Source: Vibrio rotiferianus CAIM 577 = LMG 21460 (GTDB lineage Bacteria > Pseudomonadota > Gammaproteobacteria > Enterobacterales > Vibrionaceae). Taken from it: a DNA stretch of 64,000 bases. A program made the position numbers and the translations under genes. Shown piece by piece: positions 36,372 through 46,106 of this stretch (within the stretch, counting starts at the first letter, position 1; every line of letters begins with the position of its first letter). Where the stretch lies: positions 79,304-143,303 of the forward strand of contig NZ_APHW01000013.1 of the NCBI RefSeq assembly GCF_002741985.1, read 5' to 3'. The notes beneath the pieces were generated by a model, which was given only the letters and a program-made list of their open reading frames with translations, searched no databases and was not told the origin of the DNA.

Positions 36372-36851
36372 TTACAGGGTGACTCTTCTTACTTGCCAAA
36401 ATTTAGATGACCAGTAGGGGTTATCTAACCTTGATATAATCACACCTTTGGATGTAGATGCGTGCATAAACTGCATATCTCCGAGGTAGATGCCTACGTG
36501 GTACGTTGTCCTCTTCGTCTTAAAGAAGACGAGATCGCCTTTTCTCGCATCTTGCCAATCCAGTTTTATACCTTGTTTTGATTGTTCCTTAGTTGTTCGA
36601 GGTAGTGTTAATTGGTATGCCTCAACAAAAGCTTTTTGCACAAAGGCGGAGCAATCAATACCATTTTTCTGATTTCCGCCATAGCGATATGGTGTGCCTT
36701 GCCATTCGACATAGAAGTCATTTAATGCCGGAGTATCGGAGAGCAATTGTGCCGAACTTAAGCGCTGGTCAGTTGTAGGGCTATTGCCTGGGCTAGACGA
36801 GCAGCCTACTAGTAATAGGCTGAATAATAACGAAAATTTTATATATCGCAT
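36372..36851 (-). CDS. NlpC/P60 lipoprotein (cell-wall endopeptidase)
   Basis: 159 residues. Lipobox LLLVGCSSS (Cys near 17). NlpC/P60 domain with catalytic Cys in GIDCSAFVQKAF, His in TYHVGIYLGD and third residue in FMHASTSKGV. WQGTPYRYGG is the usual entry motif. It should cut peptide stems in peptidoglycan from the outer membrane. A small inverted repeat (AAGAAGAGT/ACTCTTCTT) at its end may serve as terminator. Confidence 0.92.
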   Translation of the reverse strand: MRYIKFSLLFSLLLVGCSSSPGNSPTTDQRLSSAQLLSDTPALNDFYVEWQGTPYRYGGNQKNGIDCSAFVQKAFVEAYQLTLPRTTKEQSKQGIKLDWQDARKGDLVFFKTKRTTYHVGIYLGDMQFMHASTSKGVIISRLDNPYWSSKFWQVRRVTL

Positions 36852-37000
36852 CCTGTCTGCATTTAATCCTATTGTCTTATTAATGAAATCTTACCGTCAT
36901 AAGCACTCAATAAGATGGGCTAAAAATCACACTTAAGTCTCATTTTCGTGACAATCCAAGAGTGATGACTGAGCCCTAACTAGAGTAAAGCGTGGACATT

Positions 37001-39019
37001 ATGACAAGCCGCAAACGTTCAAGTATTTCATTGTCACTGGTACAAACCATCACTATTACATTCGTCACTATACTTGCTCTTGTTATAGCTTTATCTGCGT
37101 CAAGTTTCAAAGGAATGGAGCGAGTTGGGGTCGAGTTTGATGATCTTTCCACAAAAGCGCTGCCCATGGCGATGGCTAATGCTGCGCTAACAAAAAATGT
37201 CTTGGAACAAATCAAGTTACTCAACGTCGGTATGCAAGTAACGGAGCCCAATCAGCTTAGCTTGATAAGAGCTCAATTGATTGAACTTGCCTCTCAGACC
37301 AACGAATTGGTCAATCAAACTTCAGGAGTTGATTTCCATCTCTCTCAGATGCTTGCTGAGAATTTAGATGACTTACACAGCATAACGACAGTCGTTCTTT
37401 CCACACAAGCATCTGTAATCCAGATTCAAGCTGAGATTAACAGTGAACTGAGTGAGTTTCGATATGGTTTAAGCTCAATTGGCCCAGAAATGAATCGAAT
37501 TAGTTCATTTCTTAGTATTGATAATTCAGAATCAGCCGATGCAGCAAATCGTTTTATTGCTTCCGCAAGTTCGATGGAAAGTACATTCCTGTTAATGATG
37601 ATGCAAACAGAGTTGGAAGAAGCCGAGCAAGAGTATCGAGAGCTGAGGAATCGAATTGCGGGTATTCACCTCGCGTATGATGACTTTAAGGCTTGGCACC
37701 CTGAAATCTCTGAGTTTACGAGCTTAAGCGCACCCTATGAGATGGTACAAGCTGGTTTTGAAGAGGGTGGGCTCCTCCATAGGATCCTTGGTAAGTTACA
37801 GCAAACAGAACAACAAAAAGTTGACCTTGAGAGAGCCTCACAGCTTTCTAATCAAACCATTGCGTTATTAAGTCAAGTCTCTGAAGCCGCACGTAACTTA
37901 ATTGACGACAGAGAGAGGATCGTACAGCTAACCATTAAGGAAGCGAGCTTCATAGTTGTAATGAGTTGCAGCTTATTGGCTTGTCTCATTGTTATTTCTT
38001 GGGTTGGTATAAGAGCGTGGGTTAATAGAGGGCTGAACAACATTACACATGAGTTGTCTTTATTAACTGAGCACGACCTACGTTCAAATGCTGTCGCAAT
38101 AGGGCCAAGAGAAATGAAGGATATTGCAAGAAAGCTCAACCAGGTTATTGATTCAACACATGAATCCATAGCATTGGTTACGCGCAATTGCGAAACGCTC
38201 TATCAAACAGCAGAAATTAGCTACGAAGCGGCGGAGCAATCTAATCAGAGTTTGAGCTCGCAAAATGAAGCCTTAATATGCATGGTTACTACTGTTAAGC
38301 AGTTAGAGGCATCTATAAAGGAGATCGCTGTAATCACCGCTGCCTCATTTGAGGACTCGCAAGCCGCAACAAATAGTACGATGAAGGGTGTTGAGGTGGT
38401 CGACCAAAACCGAGAACGCCTTGCTTCTTTGGCCCAAGCACTCACTGCTAATGAAGACTCTATGCTTGAGTTGGATCAGAGAGTTAAGAAAATTTATGAG
38501 ATGGTCGAGGTTATCAGTAGTATTGCTGAGAATACTAATTTGCTGGCTCTCAATGCGGCAATTGAGGCGGCTCGTGCAGGTGAACAAGGCCGTGGGTTTG
38601 CTGTTGTTGCGGATGAAGTTCGTAAATTGGCCAGTGGGACATCTCAACAAACCACCAACATTCGTGAAATGATGAAAGAGCTAGTGGCCGCAGCAGAAGG
38701 CTCGCGTAGAGCAGTCATAGACTCTCGAGAAGAGATGACACGAGCACTGCAATCGAGCGACGACGTTAAAATTGTTTTCTCAGATATTAATGTAGCCGTA
38801 AAACATATTCAGCAGAGAATTGAGCAGATATCCGTAGCAACAGAAGAACAAGACCGTGCTACGGCTGATGTTTCTCGTTCAATAACCCGCATTTCAGAAC
38901 AAGGTGAGTTAACAAAACTCCGTTTGGATTCTATGGTTGCAAACTCAGAGCAAGTTGCAGAAATAGCAGGGCATCAGCAAGCAATGTTACACAAGTATCA
39001 GCTGCATCAAACGATTTAA
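37001..39019 (+). CDS. Methyl-accepting chemotaxis protein
   Basis: 672 residues from the ATG at 37001; a GTG nine bases earlier is also in frame. TM1 ([21 protein letters not shown]), a helical periplasmic ligand domain to about residue 315, TM2 ([21 protein letters not shown]), a HAMP region, then the signalling hairpin with the fully conserved tip [32 protein letters not shown]. No C-terminal CheR/CheB pentapeptide. The ligand is unknown. Confidence 0.95.
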   Translation: MTSRKRSSISLSLVQTITITFVTILALVIALSASSFKGMERVGVEFDDLSTKALPMAMANAALTKNVLEQIKLLNVGMQVTEPNQLSLIRAQLIELASQTNELVNQTSGVDFHLSQMLAENLDDLHSITTVVLSTQASVIQIQAEINSELSEFRYGLSSIGPEMNRISSFLSIDNSESADAANRFIASASSMESTFLLMMMQTELEEAEQEYRELRNRIAGIHLAYDDFKAWHPEISEFTSLSAPYEMVQAGFEEGGLLHRILGKLQQTEQQKVDLERASQLSNQTIALLSQVSEAARNLIDDRERIVQLTIKEASFIVVMSCSLLACLIVISWVGIRAWVNRGLNNITHELSLLTEHDLRSNAVAIGPREMKDIARKLNQVIDSTHESIALVTRNCETLYQTAEISYEAAEQSNQSLSSQNEALICMVTTVKQLEASIKEIAVITAASFEDSQAATNSTMKGVEVVDQNRERLASLAQALTANEDSMLELDQRVKKIYEMVEVISSIAENTNLLALNAAIEAARAGEQGRGFAVVADEVRKLASGTSQQTTNIREMMKELVAAAEGSRRAVIDSREEMTRALQSSDDVKIVFSDINVAVKHIQQRIEQISVATEEQDRATADVSRSITRISEQGELTKLRLDSMVANSEQVAEIAGHQQAMLHKYQLHQTI

Positions 39020-39042
39020 TACTTATTCAACTTCCAAAGATT

Positions 39043-39072
39043 AAAGGTAGGGCAAATGCTCTGCCTTTTTGC
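39043..39072 (+). terminator. Rho-independent terminator after the chemoreceptor gene
   Basis: The stem AAAGGTAGGGC/GCTCTGCCTTT runs into five T residues, 23 bases after the stop. Confidence 0.78.
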
Positions 39073-39318
39073 TTTCCATGTATTAAGGTGGGCTAAAGCT
39101 AATAGCCACTGACTCGTGTTGCGGTAAAAATACAACCTTGCGCAAACTCCTTGATATACAAAATGTAATTACACGTATTTATAAATGCCTGAGTTGATAT
39201 ATAAAGCAACTCGTTGAATAATGGTTTTGTATTAGGAAATCACAAAATACATACACAAGATGTCCTAGTTTCGACATAGACCTCACATTCCATCGATGCC
39301 AACGGAGGGCACTATAGA

Positions 39319-42300
39319 ATGAAGTCTGAACCATTACATTCGCGTAAGTTTTCAATTCGTTTTACCGTTGGTAGCCTGTTTTTGTTTGCAACGGCAGTCA
39401 CTGCGTTTATTGCGATCTCTTTACAGTACTATTTTGGCAAGCAGATGTCTCAAGAGCATGTGCTATCCAAGCTCGTTATGGCAACGACTGAGGTGAGTGA
39501 GTATATACAGCAAGTTGATACTAATGCGGCAAGCAGTGCAAGCATACTTAGAAGTGTGTCGATCGCTACACAGCATCAGTTTAGCGAAAATGAAACTAGG
39601 CAAATATTCACACAAGTATTGAAAGATAACCCTCTTTTTTACAGTCTGTATTTTGGAACTGAAACAGATGATTTCTATCAAATCATTAATTTAGCGTCGT
39701 CTCCAATTGTCAGGGAAAAGATTGATGCTGATCCAGAAGATCGTTGGGTCATCATTAAGATAAATGGTGAAGGTGATTTAAGGCTGAGACAAACACAGTA
39801 TTTCACCGAAAAGTTTGAATTAACAAAGAGCAGTACTGAAACAAGTAACTACTTTCCAACTCAACGACCATGGTTTGATGCCGCAACTCAGGATGGTATC
39901 TACAAAACTGATCCTTACTTGTTCCAACACTTAAAAATCACCGGACAAACGTATTCAGTCAGAAGTAAACAAGCAGTCATTGGTGTCGATATTGTTCTGT
40001 CAGCGATAAACGAAAAAATAAAGCCTTCAGAACTAGGGATGAGTGAAGATAGCGGTGCAGAGTCGTTTGTTTTCAATAATAAAGGGGAGGTTATCGCATC
40101 AAACATCTCCTTGTTTGCTCCCGTGGAGATTCCTAACTCTAAGCCATTGAAACTGAGTCCCGAACAGCAGCAAATTATAATGAATACCCGTTCGCTAATG
40201 GTTTCAAACCAAAATGATTGGGGACCTTATGATTACGCTCAGGCGGGTCAACCAAATGGTTATTCTGTCGATATGCTTCGCCTTGTCGCTGAGCAAACAG
40301 GGCTCCAGATAGAGTTTATAAATGGTTTTGACTCAAAAACATTGGTAGACAAGTATATTCAAAATGATATCGACATTTTGCACTCGGTGGCTAAAGGCGC
40401 AAAAGGGTTGGGATATCAAAGTGTGTCAATGTTTGATGGCGAGTTAGCCATTGCAAGCCGAGGAATTAAAAATGTGCCAAAGGGGCTTGATGGCTTCCAG
40501 CAACAGAAGGTTGGTGTTGTAAGCAGTTTTGGTCTAAAAGGATGGCTGTTAGACCGTTATTCAACGCTAAACATCTTAGAGCTCCCTAGCTTAGACATAG
40601 CAAAAGAAGCTCTTCAAAAAGGCCAAATCGATTATCTGATTGATAACTATCACACCTTAGAAGAACTCAAGAGTTTAGATTCTCGTAATTCAATTGAATT
40701 AACCACGCTAAAAACTAGCGAAAAGCCGAGTTACCATCTTTTCATGAAAGAGTCAGATGGCTCAGTATTAGCGATAGTCAACCAAGCGCTATCAGCGATT
40801 ACTGCTGAGCAAAAAGTTGCACTCAATGAAAAATGGTTGGATTCGAGCCAATGGCGCGGCAGCTTTGTGCCTTACCCAGAAATATACGAAATTACCAAAG
40901 ACAGTGAAAAACACGACAGCATGATACCAGTTAGGATAAATGGTGAAGTGAAGTACGTGTATGTGACACCTTTGGTCACCAATGGCAGAAGTGTTGAATA
41001 CTTTGCCGTGGTTATCCCTCAGTCTGTAGTTACCGAGCAAGTATTTTCCAAGCTGGTTACCTCAACGTTAGCCACCGGCTTGGTCATGATGGGGTTAATA
41101 CCGCTAGCATGGAAGTTCGGTTCTCCAATTGTTCGTCCAATTACAGAGCTTAGAGAGGTCACTGAGCAGATAAAAGCAAGGAACTTCGGCAACTCGATGG
41201 CAGTAAATACTCGAATTAAAGAAGTATCTGAGTTATCAGACTCGGTCGTTGAGATGGCTGAGGAAATTCAACGTCATGAGAAACAACAGGATGAGTTTGT
41301 TGAAGCCTTTATGCGCCTTATTGCTCAGGCTATCGATGACAAATCGCCTTATACAGCAGGGCACTGTAATCGTGTTCCAGAAATTGGTTTGATGCTGGCT
41401 GAAGCGGCTGAAGCCAGTACTAGTGGTAAATTTAAAGACTTTAAGTTCAATAACGCAGATGAGCGACGGGAGTTTCGAATTGCTGCATGGCTTCATGACT
41501 GCGGTAAGATTACAACCCCAGAGCATATTGTAGATAAAGGCACCAAGTTAGAAGCAAACTATAACCGAATTCATGAAATACGCACACGCTTTGAAGTATT
41601 GTGGCGTGATGCAGAAATCCAATATTTGAAAACGATACTGTCTGGTGAGTTAACAAAAGAAGAAGCGAGAGACATCTTCTATGAAAAGAAACGTAAGTTA
41701 ACCGATGACTTTGAATTTATCGCTCAGGCAAACATTGGTGGTGAGTTTATGAGTGATGAGAAGGTAGAGCGAATCAAACAGATCGCTCAACAAACTTGGT
41801 TAAGGCACTTCGATGACCGTCTGGGTTTGTCTCCGTTTGAAGAGCTGAATAAAAAAGAAAACAGCGCAAACTTGCCTGTTGTTGAGAAGCTATTAGCTGA
41901 CAAGCCGGAACATATTATTCATCGTATACGCCCAGTGGAGTTTGATCCTAAGCATGGGATCAAAATGCAGGTTCCAGAACACCAATACAACATGGGTGAG
42001 GTTTATAACTTATCTATTTCTCGCGGTACATTGACAGCTGAAGATCGCTATAAAATTAATGAACATATGATAAGCGGTATAAAGATGCTTGAGGCGCTGC
42101 CGTTTCCTCCTGAGCTACGCAATGTGCCTCGATATGCATCAACGCACCATGAGACGCTAAAAGGTTCTGGCTATCCTAGAAAGCTGAGTGCTGAAGATCT
42201 TTCAGTTCCTGAGAGAATTCTGGTTATCGCAGATATATTTGAAGCGTTAACTGCAGCGGATAGGCCATATAAAAAGGCTAAACCTGTCAGTGTGGCAGTC

Positions 42301-42489
42301 GACATTATGTACAAAATGGCGTTGGATGAACACTTGGATATGGAGCTATTCCAACTGTTTCTAGAAAGTGGTGTTTATCTTGAGTATGCCAATACGTTTT
42401 TACCTTCCAAGCAGGTTGACCATGTTGATGTGAGTAAATATATATACCCAAGTGACTTCAAGGTGCAGGATTCAGAGCGTTGTCATTGA
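39319..42489 (+). CDS. HD-GYP c-di-GMP phosphodiesterase with dCache and SBP_bac_3 sensor domains
   Basis: 1056 residues. TM1 (VGSLFLFATAVTAFIAISLQYYF), a dCache-like periplasmic domain (about 40-260), then a bacterial extracellular solute-binding domain (about 290-510; DWGPYDYAQAGQPNGYSVDMLRLVAEQTGL, GQIDYLIDNYHTLEEL). TM2 is near 580 (ATGLVMMGLIPLAWKF), followed by HAMP. The HD-GYP domain has the HD pair in AAWLHDCGKITTPEHIVDKGTKLE (near 726) and the GYP motif in HHETLKGSGYPRKL (near 945), with a long insertion between them. It should hydrolyse c-di-GMP in response to a periplasmic, perhaps amino-acid-like, ligand. Confidence 0.93.
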   Translation: MKSEPLHSRKFSIRFTVGSLFLFATAVTAFIAISLQYYFGKQMSQEHVLSKLVMATTEVSEYIQQVDTNAASSASILRSVSIATQHQFSENETRQIFTQVLKDNPLFYSLYFGTETDDFYQIINLASSPIVREKIDADPEDRWVIIKINGEGDLRLRQTQYFTEKFELTKSSTETSNYFPTQRPWFDAATQDGIYKTDPYLFQHLKITGQTYSVRSKQAVIGVDIVLSAINEKIKPSELGMSEDSGAESFVFNNKGEVIASNISLFAPVEIPNSKPLKLSPEQQQIIMNTRSLMVSNQNDWGPYDYAQAGQPNGYSVDMLRLVAEQTGLQIEFINGFDSKTLVDKYIQNDIDILHSVAKGAKGLGYQSVSMFDGELAIASRGIKNVPKGLDGFQQQKVGVVSSFGLKGWLLDRYSTLNILELPSLDIAKEALQKGQIDYLIDNYHTLEELKSLDSRNSIELTTLKTSEKPSYHLFMKESDGSVLAIVNQALSAITAEQKVALNEKWLDSSQWRGSFVPYPEIYEITKDSEKHDSMIPVRINGEVKYVYVTPLVTNGRSVEYFAVVIPQSVVTEQVFSKLVTSTLATGLVMMGLIPLAWKFGSPIVRPITELREVTEQIKARNFGNSMAVNTRIKEVSELSDSVVEMAEEIQRHEKQQDEFVEAFMRLIAQAIDDKSPYTAGHCNRVPEIGLMLAEAAEASTSGKFKDFKFNNADERREFRIAAWLHDCGKITTPEHIVDKGTKLEANYNRIHEIRTRFEVLWRDAEIQYLKTILSGELTKEEARDIFYEKKRKLTDDFEFIAQANIGGEFMSDEKVERIKQIAQQTWLRHFDDRLGLSPFEELNKKENSANLPVVEKLLADKPEHIIHRIRPVEFDPKHGIKMQVPEHQYNMGEVYNLSISRGTLTAEDRYKINEHMISGIKMLEALPFPPELRNVPRYASTHHETLKGSGYPRKLSAEDLSVPERILVIADIFEALTAADRPYKKAKPVSVAVDIMYKMALDEHLDMELFQLFLESGVYLEYANTFLPSKQVDHVDVSKYIYPSDFKVQDSERCH

Positions 42490-42688
42490 TTCGAGGGCAA
42501 GGAAAACAACGCAGTGTAATAGCCTGTTCTTTCCAAGTTGTTTGACGTAGCCATTGGTTTAATAAAAAACCGAGTCAATGACACGCTCCCAAAGGGCACT
42601 CTTTACAAATAGTAAGGGCCTTGGCTTGTATACTTTGTTGTCGATTCTTGATTTAGACCCACTAGACCTTTAAATCGCCGCGCGTCTA

Positions 42689-42740
42689 CAAACCAAGTCA
42701 TTCTCGCTGAACCTAGCATCTCGAGGCTACTTGGGTATAG
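42689..42740. repeat. Interspersed intergenic repeat, copy 2
   Basis: CAAACCAAGTCATTCTCGCT followed by GAACCTAGCATCTCGAGGCT and ACTTGGGTATAG matches the copy at 8951-9002. CCAAGT near the left and ACTTGG near the right can pair, and TAGC/GCTA pairs inside, so the unit may fold as a stem-loop. Confidence 0.75.
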
Positions 42741-42885
42741 ATTCCAAGGATCAGAGTTTAGAAGGATTTCATTGAGGGGGCATCAGAAAATACAAGAGCT
42801 CATCAACTAGTGTACACACGTGCGCATCCAGTACTGTTCAATTAATTTACTACTTTGTTTTAACTCTTGAATGTACTTGGCTTTA

Positions 42886-43043
42886 ATTGTCGACAATCTT
42901 CAGTAATCTTTTTGTTTAATGGTCGATTTCAACCTTAATTACCCTTCTTGGTACTATACCTTAGTCTAAATTGTCGACAATTTACTTGATTGTCGACAAT
43001 CTGATCGTCTATTTTATATTCAGGTTAACAAATTGTTGACACT
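42886..43043. promoter_or_regulatory. Array of ATTGTCGACAAT operators for the prp GntR regulator
   Basis: The perfect 12-base palindrome ATTGTCGACAAT occurs three times (42886-42897, 42970-42981, 42989-43000), with a degenerate fourth copy (ATTGTTGACACT, 43032-43043) next to the regulator start. GntR proteins of the FadR group bind short palindromes of this type. The array lies directly upstream of the regulator and prp genes, so repression lifted by a propionate metabolite is likely. Binding is inferred. Confidence 0.75.
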
Positions 43044-43071
43044 TTGATTTCTAAATACGAGTGCTTTGAAT

Positions 43072-43791
43072 ATGAATACAGAATTGAAAACTCGTCATAA
43101 AGTGATTGTCTCTGAGAAGGAGCACACTAAATCTGAATCGCTGACCGAATCGTTAGTGGAAGCGATTGTGAGTGGTGAAATCGAACCGGGCAGTAAAATC
43201 TCAGAGCCTGAATTAGCCAAGAAATATCAAGTGAGTAGAGGCCCTTTGCGTGAGGCCATGATGCGTCTTGAAGGTCTTGGGTTGATTGAGCGCATTCCGC
43301 ATGTTGGTGCTCGTGTTATTACTTTCTCTCCGGAAAAACTCATCGAATTGTATTCCGTCCGCGAAGCTTTAGAAGGCATGGCTGCCAGACTCGCGGCTCG
43401 CTATATCACTCAAGAAGAGTTACTGAGTTTGGAAATGCTATTGTCGACACATTCCAAACATATCGATGAAGTTGAAGGGGCGTCTTACTTCCACCAGCAT
43501 GGTGACTTCGACTTCCATTATCGAATCATTCAAGCGAGTCGAAACAGCAAGCTTATCTCTTTGCTTTGCGACGAGCTGTATCACTTGCTGCGCATGTATC
43601 GTTACCAATCACCGCGTGCGCAATCTCGTCCTAATGAAGCACTCAACGAGCACAAATTCATTCTGCAAGCGATTCGCAACCGTGATGAAGAACTGGCAGA
43701 AATGCTGATGAGAAGGCACATCTCAGGCAGCCGAAAACTTATCGAATTACAGATCTTACATTCTGAAAGTAAAGATAGAGAACAAGACTAG
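43072..43791 (+). CDS. GntR-family (FadR group) regulator of the prp operon
   Basis: 239 residues from the ATG at 43072. Winged HTH: SLTESLVEAIVSGEIEPGSKISEPELAKKYQVSRGPLREAMMRLEGLGLIERIPHVGARV. The C-terminal FCD domain is all-helical with metal or ligand residues in HGDFDFHYRIIQASRN and the region RRHISGSRKLIEL. It stands 12 bases before prpB, and an operator array precedes it. In many gamma-proteobacteria the methylcitrate genes are governed by such a GntR protein in place of sigma-54 PrpR. It probably senses methylcitrate or a related acid. Confidence 0.92.
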   Translation: MNTELKTRHKVIVSEKEHTKSESLTESLVEAIVSGEIEPGSKISEPELAKKYQVSRGPLREAMMRLEGLGLIERIPHVGARVITFSPEKLIELYSVREALEGMAARLAARYITQEELLSLEMLLSTHSKHIDEVEGASYFHQHGDFDFHYRIIQASRNSKLISLLCDELYHLLRMYRYQSPRAQSRPNEALNEHKFILQAIRNRDEELAEMLMRRHISGSRKLIELQILHSESKDREQD

Positions 43792-43803
43792 AAGGAAATT
43801 GTC

Positions 43804-44700
43804 ATGAGCTTATCTCCGGGGGCGAAGTTCAGACTCGCCATTGAGCAAAACAACCCGCTGCAGATCGTCGGCACCATTAACCCATACTGCGCCATGATGG
43901 CGAAAAATTTGGGTCACCAAGCTATCTATTTGTCGGGTGGCGGCATCGCTAACGCGTCTTACGGCTTGCCAGATCTTGGCATTACGACACTGAACGATGT
44001 TTTAGTCGATGTAGACCGTATCACCAACGCGTGTGATTTGCCGTTATTGGTCGATATCGATACCGGTTTTGGTGGTGCGTTTAACATCGCACGCACTATC
44101 AAGGCGATGGAAAAAGCGGGTGCGGCGGCAGTGCATATGGAAGACCAAGTGGCACAGAAACGCTGTGGCCATCGTCCGAACAAAGCGATTGTTAGCCAAC
44201 AAGAAATGGTCGACCGAGTGAAAGCGGCGGTGGATGCACGTAATGATGAGAGCTTTGTCATTATGGCTCGTACTGATGCGTTAGCGGTGGAAGGCATGGA
44301 TAGCGCGATTGAACGAGCGATTGCATGTGTGGAAGCGGGCGCAGATATGATCTTCCCAGAGGCAATGAATCAGCTAGACCAATATCAACAGTTCTCGGCA
44401 GCGCTCGAAGACGCGACAGGGAAGCACGTGCCGATTCTTGCCAACATTACTGAGTTTGGACAAACGCCACTATACGGCTGTGAAGAGTTAGCCCAATCCA
44501 ACGTGGACATGGTTTTGTACCCATTGAGCGCATTCCGTGCGATGAACAAAGCGGCCGAGATGGTTTACAAACACTTGCTAGAAGTTGGCAACCAAGAAGC
44601 GTTGCTTGATTCAATGCAAACACGAAAAGAGCTGTATGAGCACCTTAATTACCACGACTACGAGAATAAGTTAGACAAGCTGTTTTCGGAGGGTAAATAA
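43804..44700 (+). CDS. prpB: 2-methylisocitrate lyase
   Basis: 298 residues. PEP mutase/isocitrate lyase fold with the catalytic loop motif KRCGHRPNK, metal sites in [18 protein letters not shown] and [12 protein letters not shown], and the ending typical of PrpB. It splits 2-methylisocitrate into pyruvate and succinate, the last step of the methylcitrate cycle. AAGGAAATTGTC precedes the ATG. Second gene of the prp cluster. Confidence 0.96.
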   Translation: MSLSPGAKFRLAIEQNNPLQIVGTINPYCAMMAKNLGHQAIYLSGGGIANASYGLPDLGITTLNDVLVDVDRITNACDLPLLVDIDTGFGGAFNIARTIKAMEKAGAAAVHMEDQVAQKRCGHRPNKAIVSQQEMVDRVKAAVDARNDESFVIMARTDALAVEGMDSAIERAIACVEAGADMIFPEAMNQLDQYQQFSAALEDATGKHVPILANITEFGQTPLYGCEELAQSNVDMVLYPLSAFRAMNKAAEMVYKHLLEVGNQEALLDSMQTRKELYEHLNYHDYENKLDKLFSEGK

Positions 44701-44772
44701 GGTCAACGAAGAAACAAACGGAAGCCCAAGACAAATACTATTTAAGAATCTCTAATCCAATAACGTGAAAAT

Positions 44773-44815
44773 TGTCTGATTCAAAAGAGCCGATTTAAGA
44801 GAGCCAAATCAGACA
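44773..44815 (+). other. Long-loop stem between prpB and prpC
   Basis: TGTCTGATT (44773) and AATCAGACA (44807) can pair across a 25-base loop that contains two AGAGCC copies. The prpC ribosome site (AAGGAG) follows at once. It may affect message stability or prpC translation; no T tract, so it is not a clear terminator. Confidence 0.4.
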
Positions 44816-44831
44816 GAAAAGGAGTTCAACA

Positions 44832-45974
44832 ATGCCTCATTCTGTAGAAAAGAAAGCTGAGATAGGTGGCGCAGGTCTACGCGGTCAAAGCGCTGGAAGC
44901 ACAGCTTTATGCACTGTCGGTAAAACGGGGACAGGTCTAACGTATCGTGGTTACGATATTACGGACTTGGCAAATCATGCTCAATTTGAAGAAGTAGCTC
45001 ATTTACTATTACGTGGTCACTTACCTAATCAACAAGAGCTAGACGCCTACAAGACACATCTATTGAGCCTGCGTGGCTTACCAGCGGAGCTTAAGCAAGC
45101 GTTAGAGCTGATTCCTGCTGACGCACATCCGATGGATGTTATGCGCACAGGTTGCTCTATGCTGGGTAACTTAGAGCAAGAAATGGACTTTGAACAACAG
45201 CTCCATGCTACTGAGCGAATGCTGGCGCTTTTCCCTGCGATCATCTGTTACTGGTATCGCTTCAGCCACGATGGCGTACGAATCAAAACTCACGATAACA
45301 GCGAAGACTGTATTGGCGGCTACTTCCTGAAACTGCTTACTGATCAAGCACCAAGTGAAACGCACAAAAAGGTGATGCACTGTTCTTTGATCCTTTATGC
45401 AGAGCATGAGTTTAATGCCTCAACATTTGCGGCGCGTGTGTGTGCTTCTACGCTTTCTGATCTTCATTCTTGTATCACAGCCGCTATCGGCACGTTGCGT
45501 GGTCCACTTCATGGCGGTGCAAACGAAGCGGCGATGGAGATGATTCAAGATTGGCAAACGCCAGATGAGGCAGAAGCCAATATTCTGCAAATGCTAGAGA
45601 ACAAAGACAAAATCATGGGCTTTGGGCATGCGATTTATCGTGAAAGTGACCCTCGTAATGCACTGATCAAGCGTTGGTCAGAAGCGTTATCGAAAGAGGT
45701 GGGTGACACACATCTTTACGCGGTCTCTGAGCGTGTGGAATCCGTTATGAAGCGCGAGAAAGGTCTGTTCTGTAATGCCGATTTCTTCCATGCTTCGGCT
45801 TACCACTTCATGGATATTCCAACCAAATTGTTCACGCCAATCTTCGTGATGAGCCGACTGACAGGTTGGGCGGCGCACGTGTATGAACAACGTGCGAACA
45901 ACCGAATCATTCGCCCAAGTGCGGATTATACCGGACCGGATCATCAAGACTGGGTGCCAATCGAACAACGCTAG
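44832..45974 (+). CDS. prpC: 2-methylcitrate synthase
   Basis: 380 residues with citrate synthase motifs: GLTYRGYDITDLA, HGGANEAAMEMI with catalytic His, MGFGHAIYRESDPRN with the second His, and the C-terminal catalytic Asp region FFHASAYHFMDIP. It joins propionyl-CoA and oxaloacetate. AAAAGGAG precedes the start. The hairpin after its stop may set lower expression of acnD. Confidence 0.95.
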   Translation: MPHSVEKKAEIGGAGLRGQSAGSTALCTVGKTGTGLTYRGYDITDLANHAQFEEVAHLLLRGHLPNQQELDAYKTHLLSLRGLPAELKQALELIPADAHPMDVMRTGCSMLGNLEQEMDFEQQLHATERMLALFPAIICYWYRFSHDGVRIKTHDNSEDCIGGYFLKLLTDQAPSETHKKVMHCSLILYAEHEFNASTFAARVCASTLSDLHSCITAAIGTLRGPLHGGANEAAMEMIQDWQTPDEAEANILQMLENKDKIMGFGHAIYRESDPRNALIKRWSEALSKEVGDTHLYAVSERVESVMKREKGLFCNADFFHASAYHFMDIPTKLFTPIFVMSRLTGWAAHVYEQRANNRIIRPSADYTGPDHQDWVPIEQR

Positions 45975-45979
45975 CGCGT

Positions 45980-46026
45980 GACGCCTCTTTGTGAGTTTTG
46001 TCTTGATGGCATTCACAAGGGGCGTC
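45980..46026 (+). other. Hairpin between prpC and acnD, possible attenuator
   Basis: GACGCCTCTTTGTGA and TCACAAGGGGCGTC pair over 14 positions (one wobble, one bulge) with an 18-base loop. CTCTTTC follows. It lies inside the operon, so it could protect the 3' end of the prpC message or reduce read-through. Confidence 0.5.
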
Positions 46027-46106
46027 TCTTTCATCGCGAATCCATTTCAAAAACAGTATCGCGGTGCGTTCAGGAACAAGATGTACACTAAAGCGGAAGC
46101 AAGCCC

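Larger units (their letters stand above)
42490..43071. other. Intergenic region before the prp cluster
   Basis: The 582-base gap holds an interspersed repeat (42689-42740) and an operator array (42886-43043). The first 200 bases have no recognisable gene. TTGACA-like sequences near the operators suggest the promoter of the GntR regulator and operon. Confidence 0.6.
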
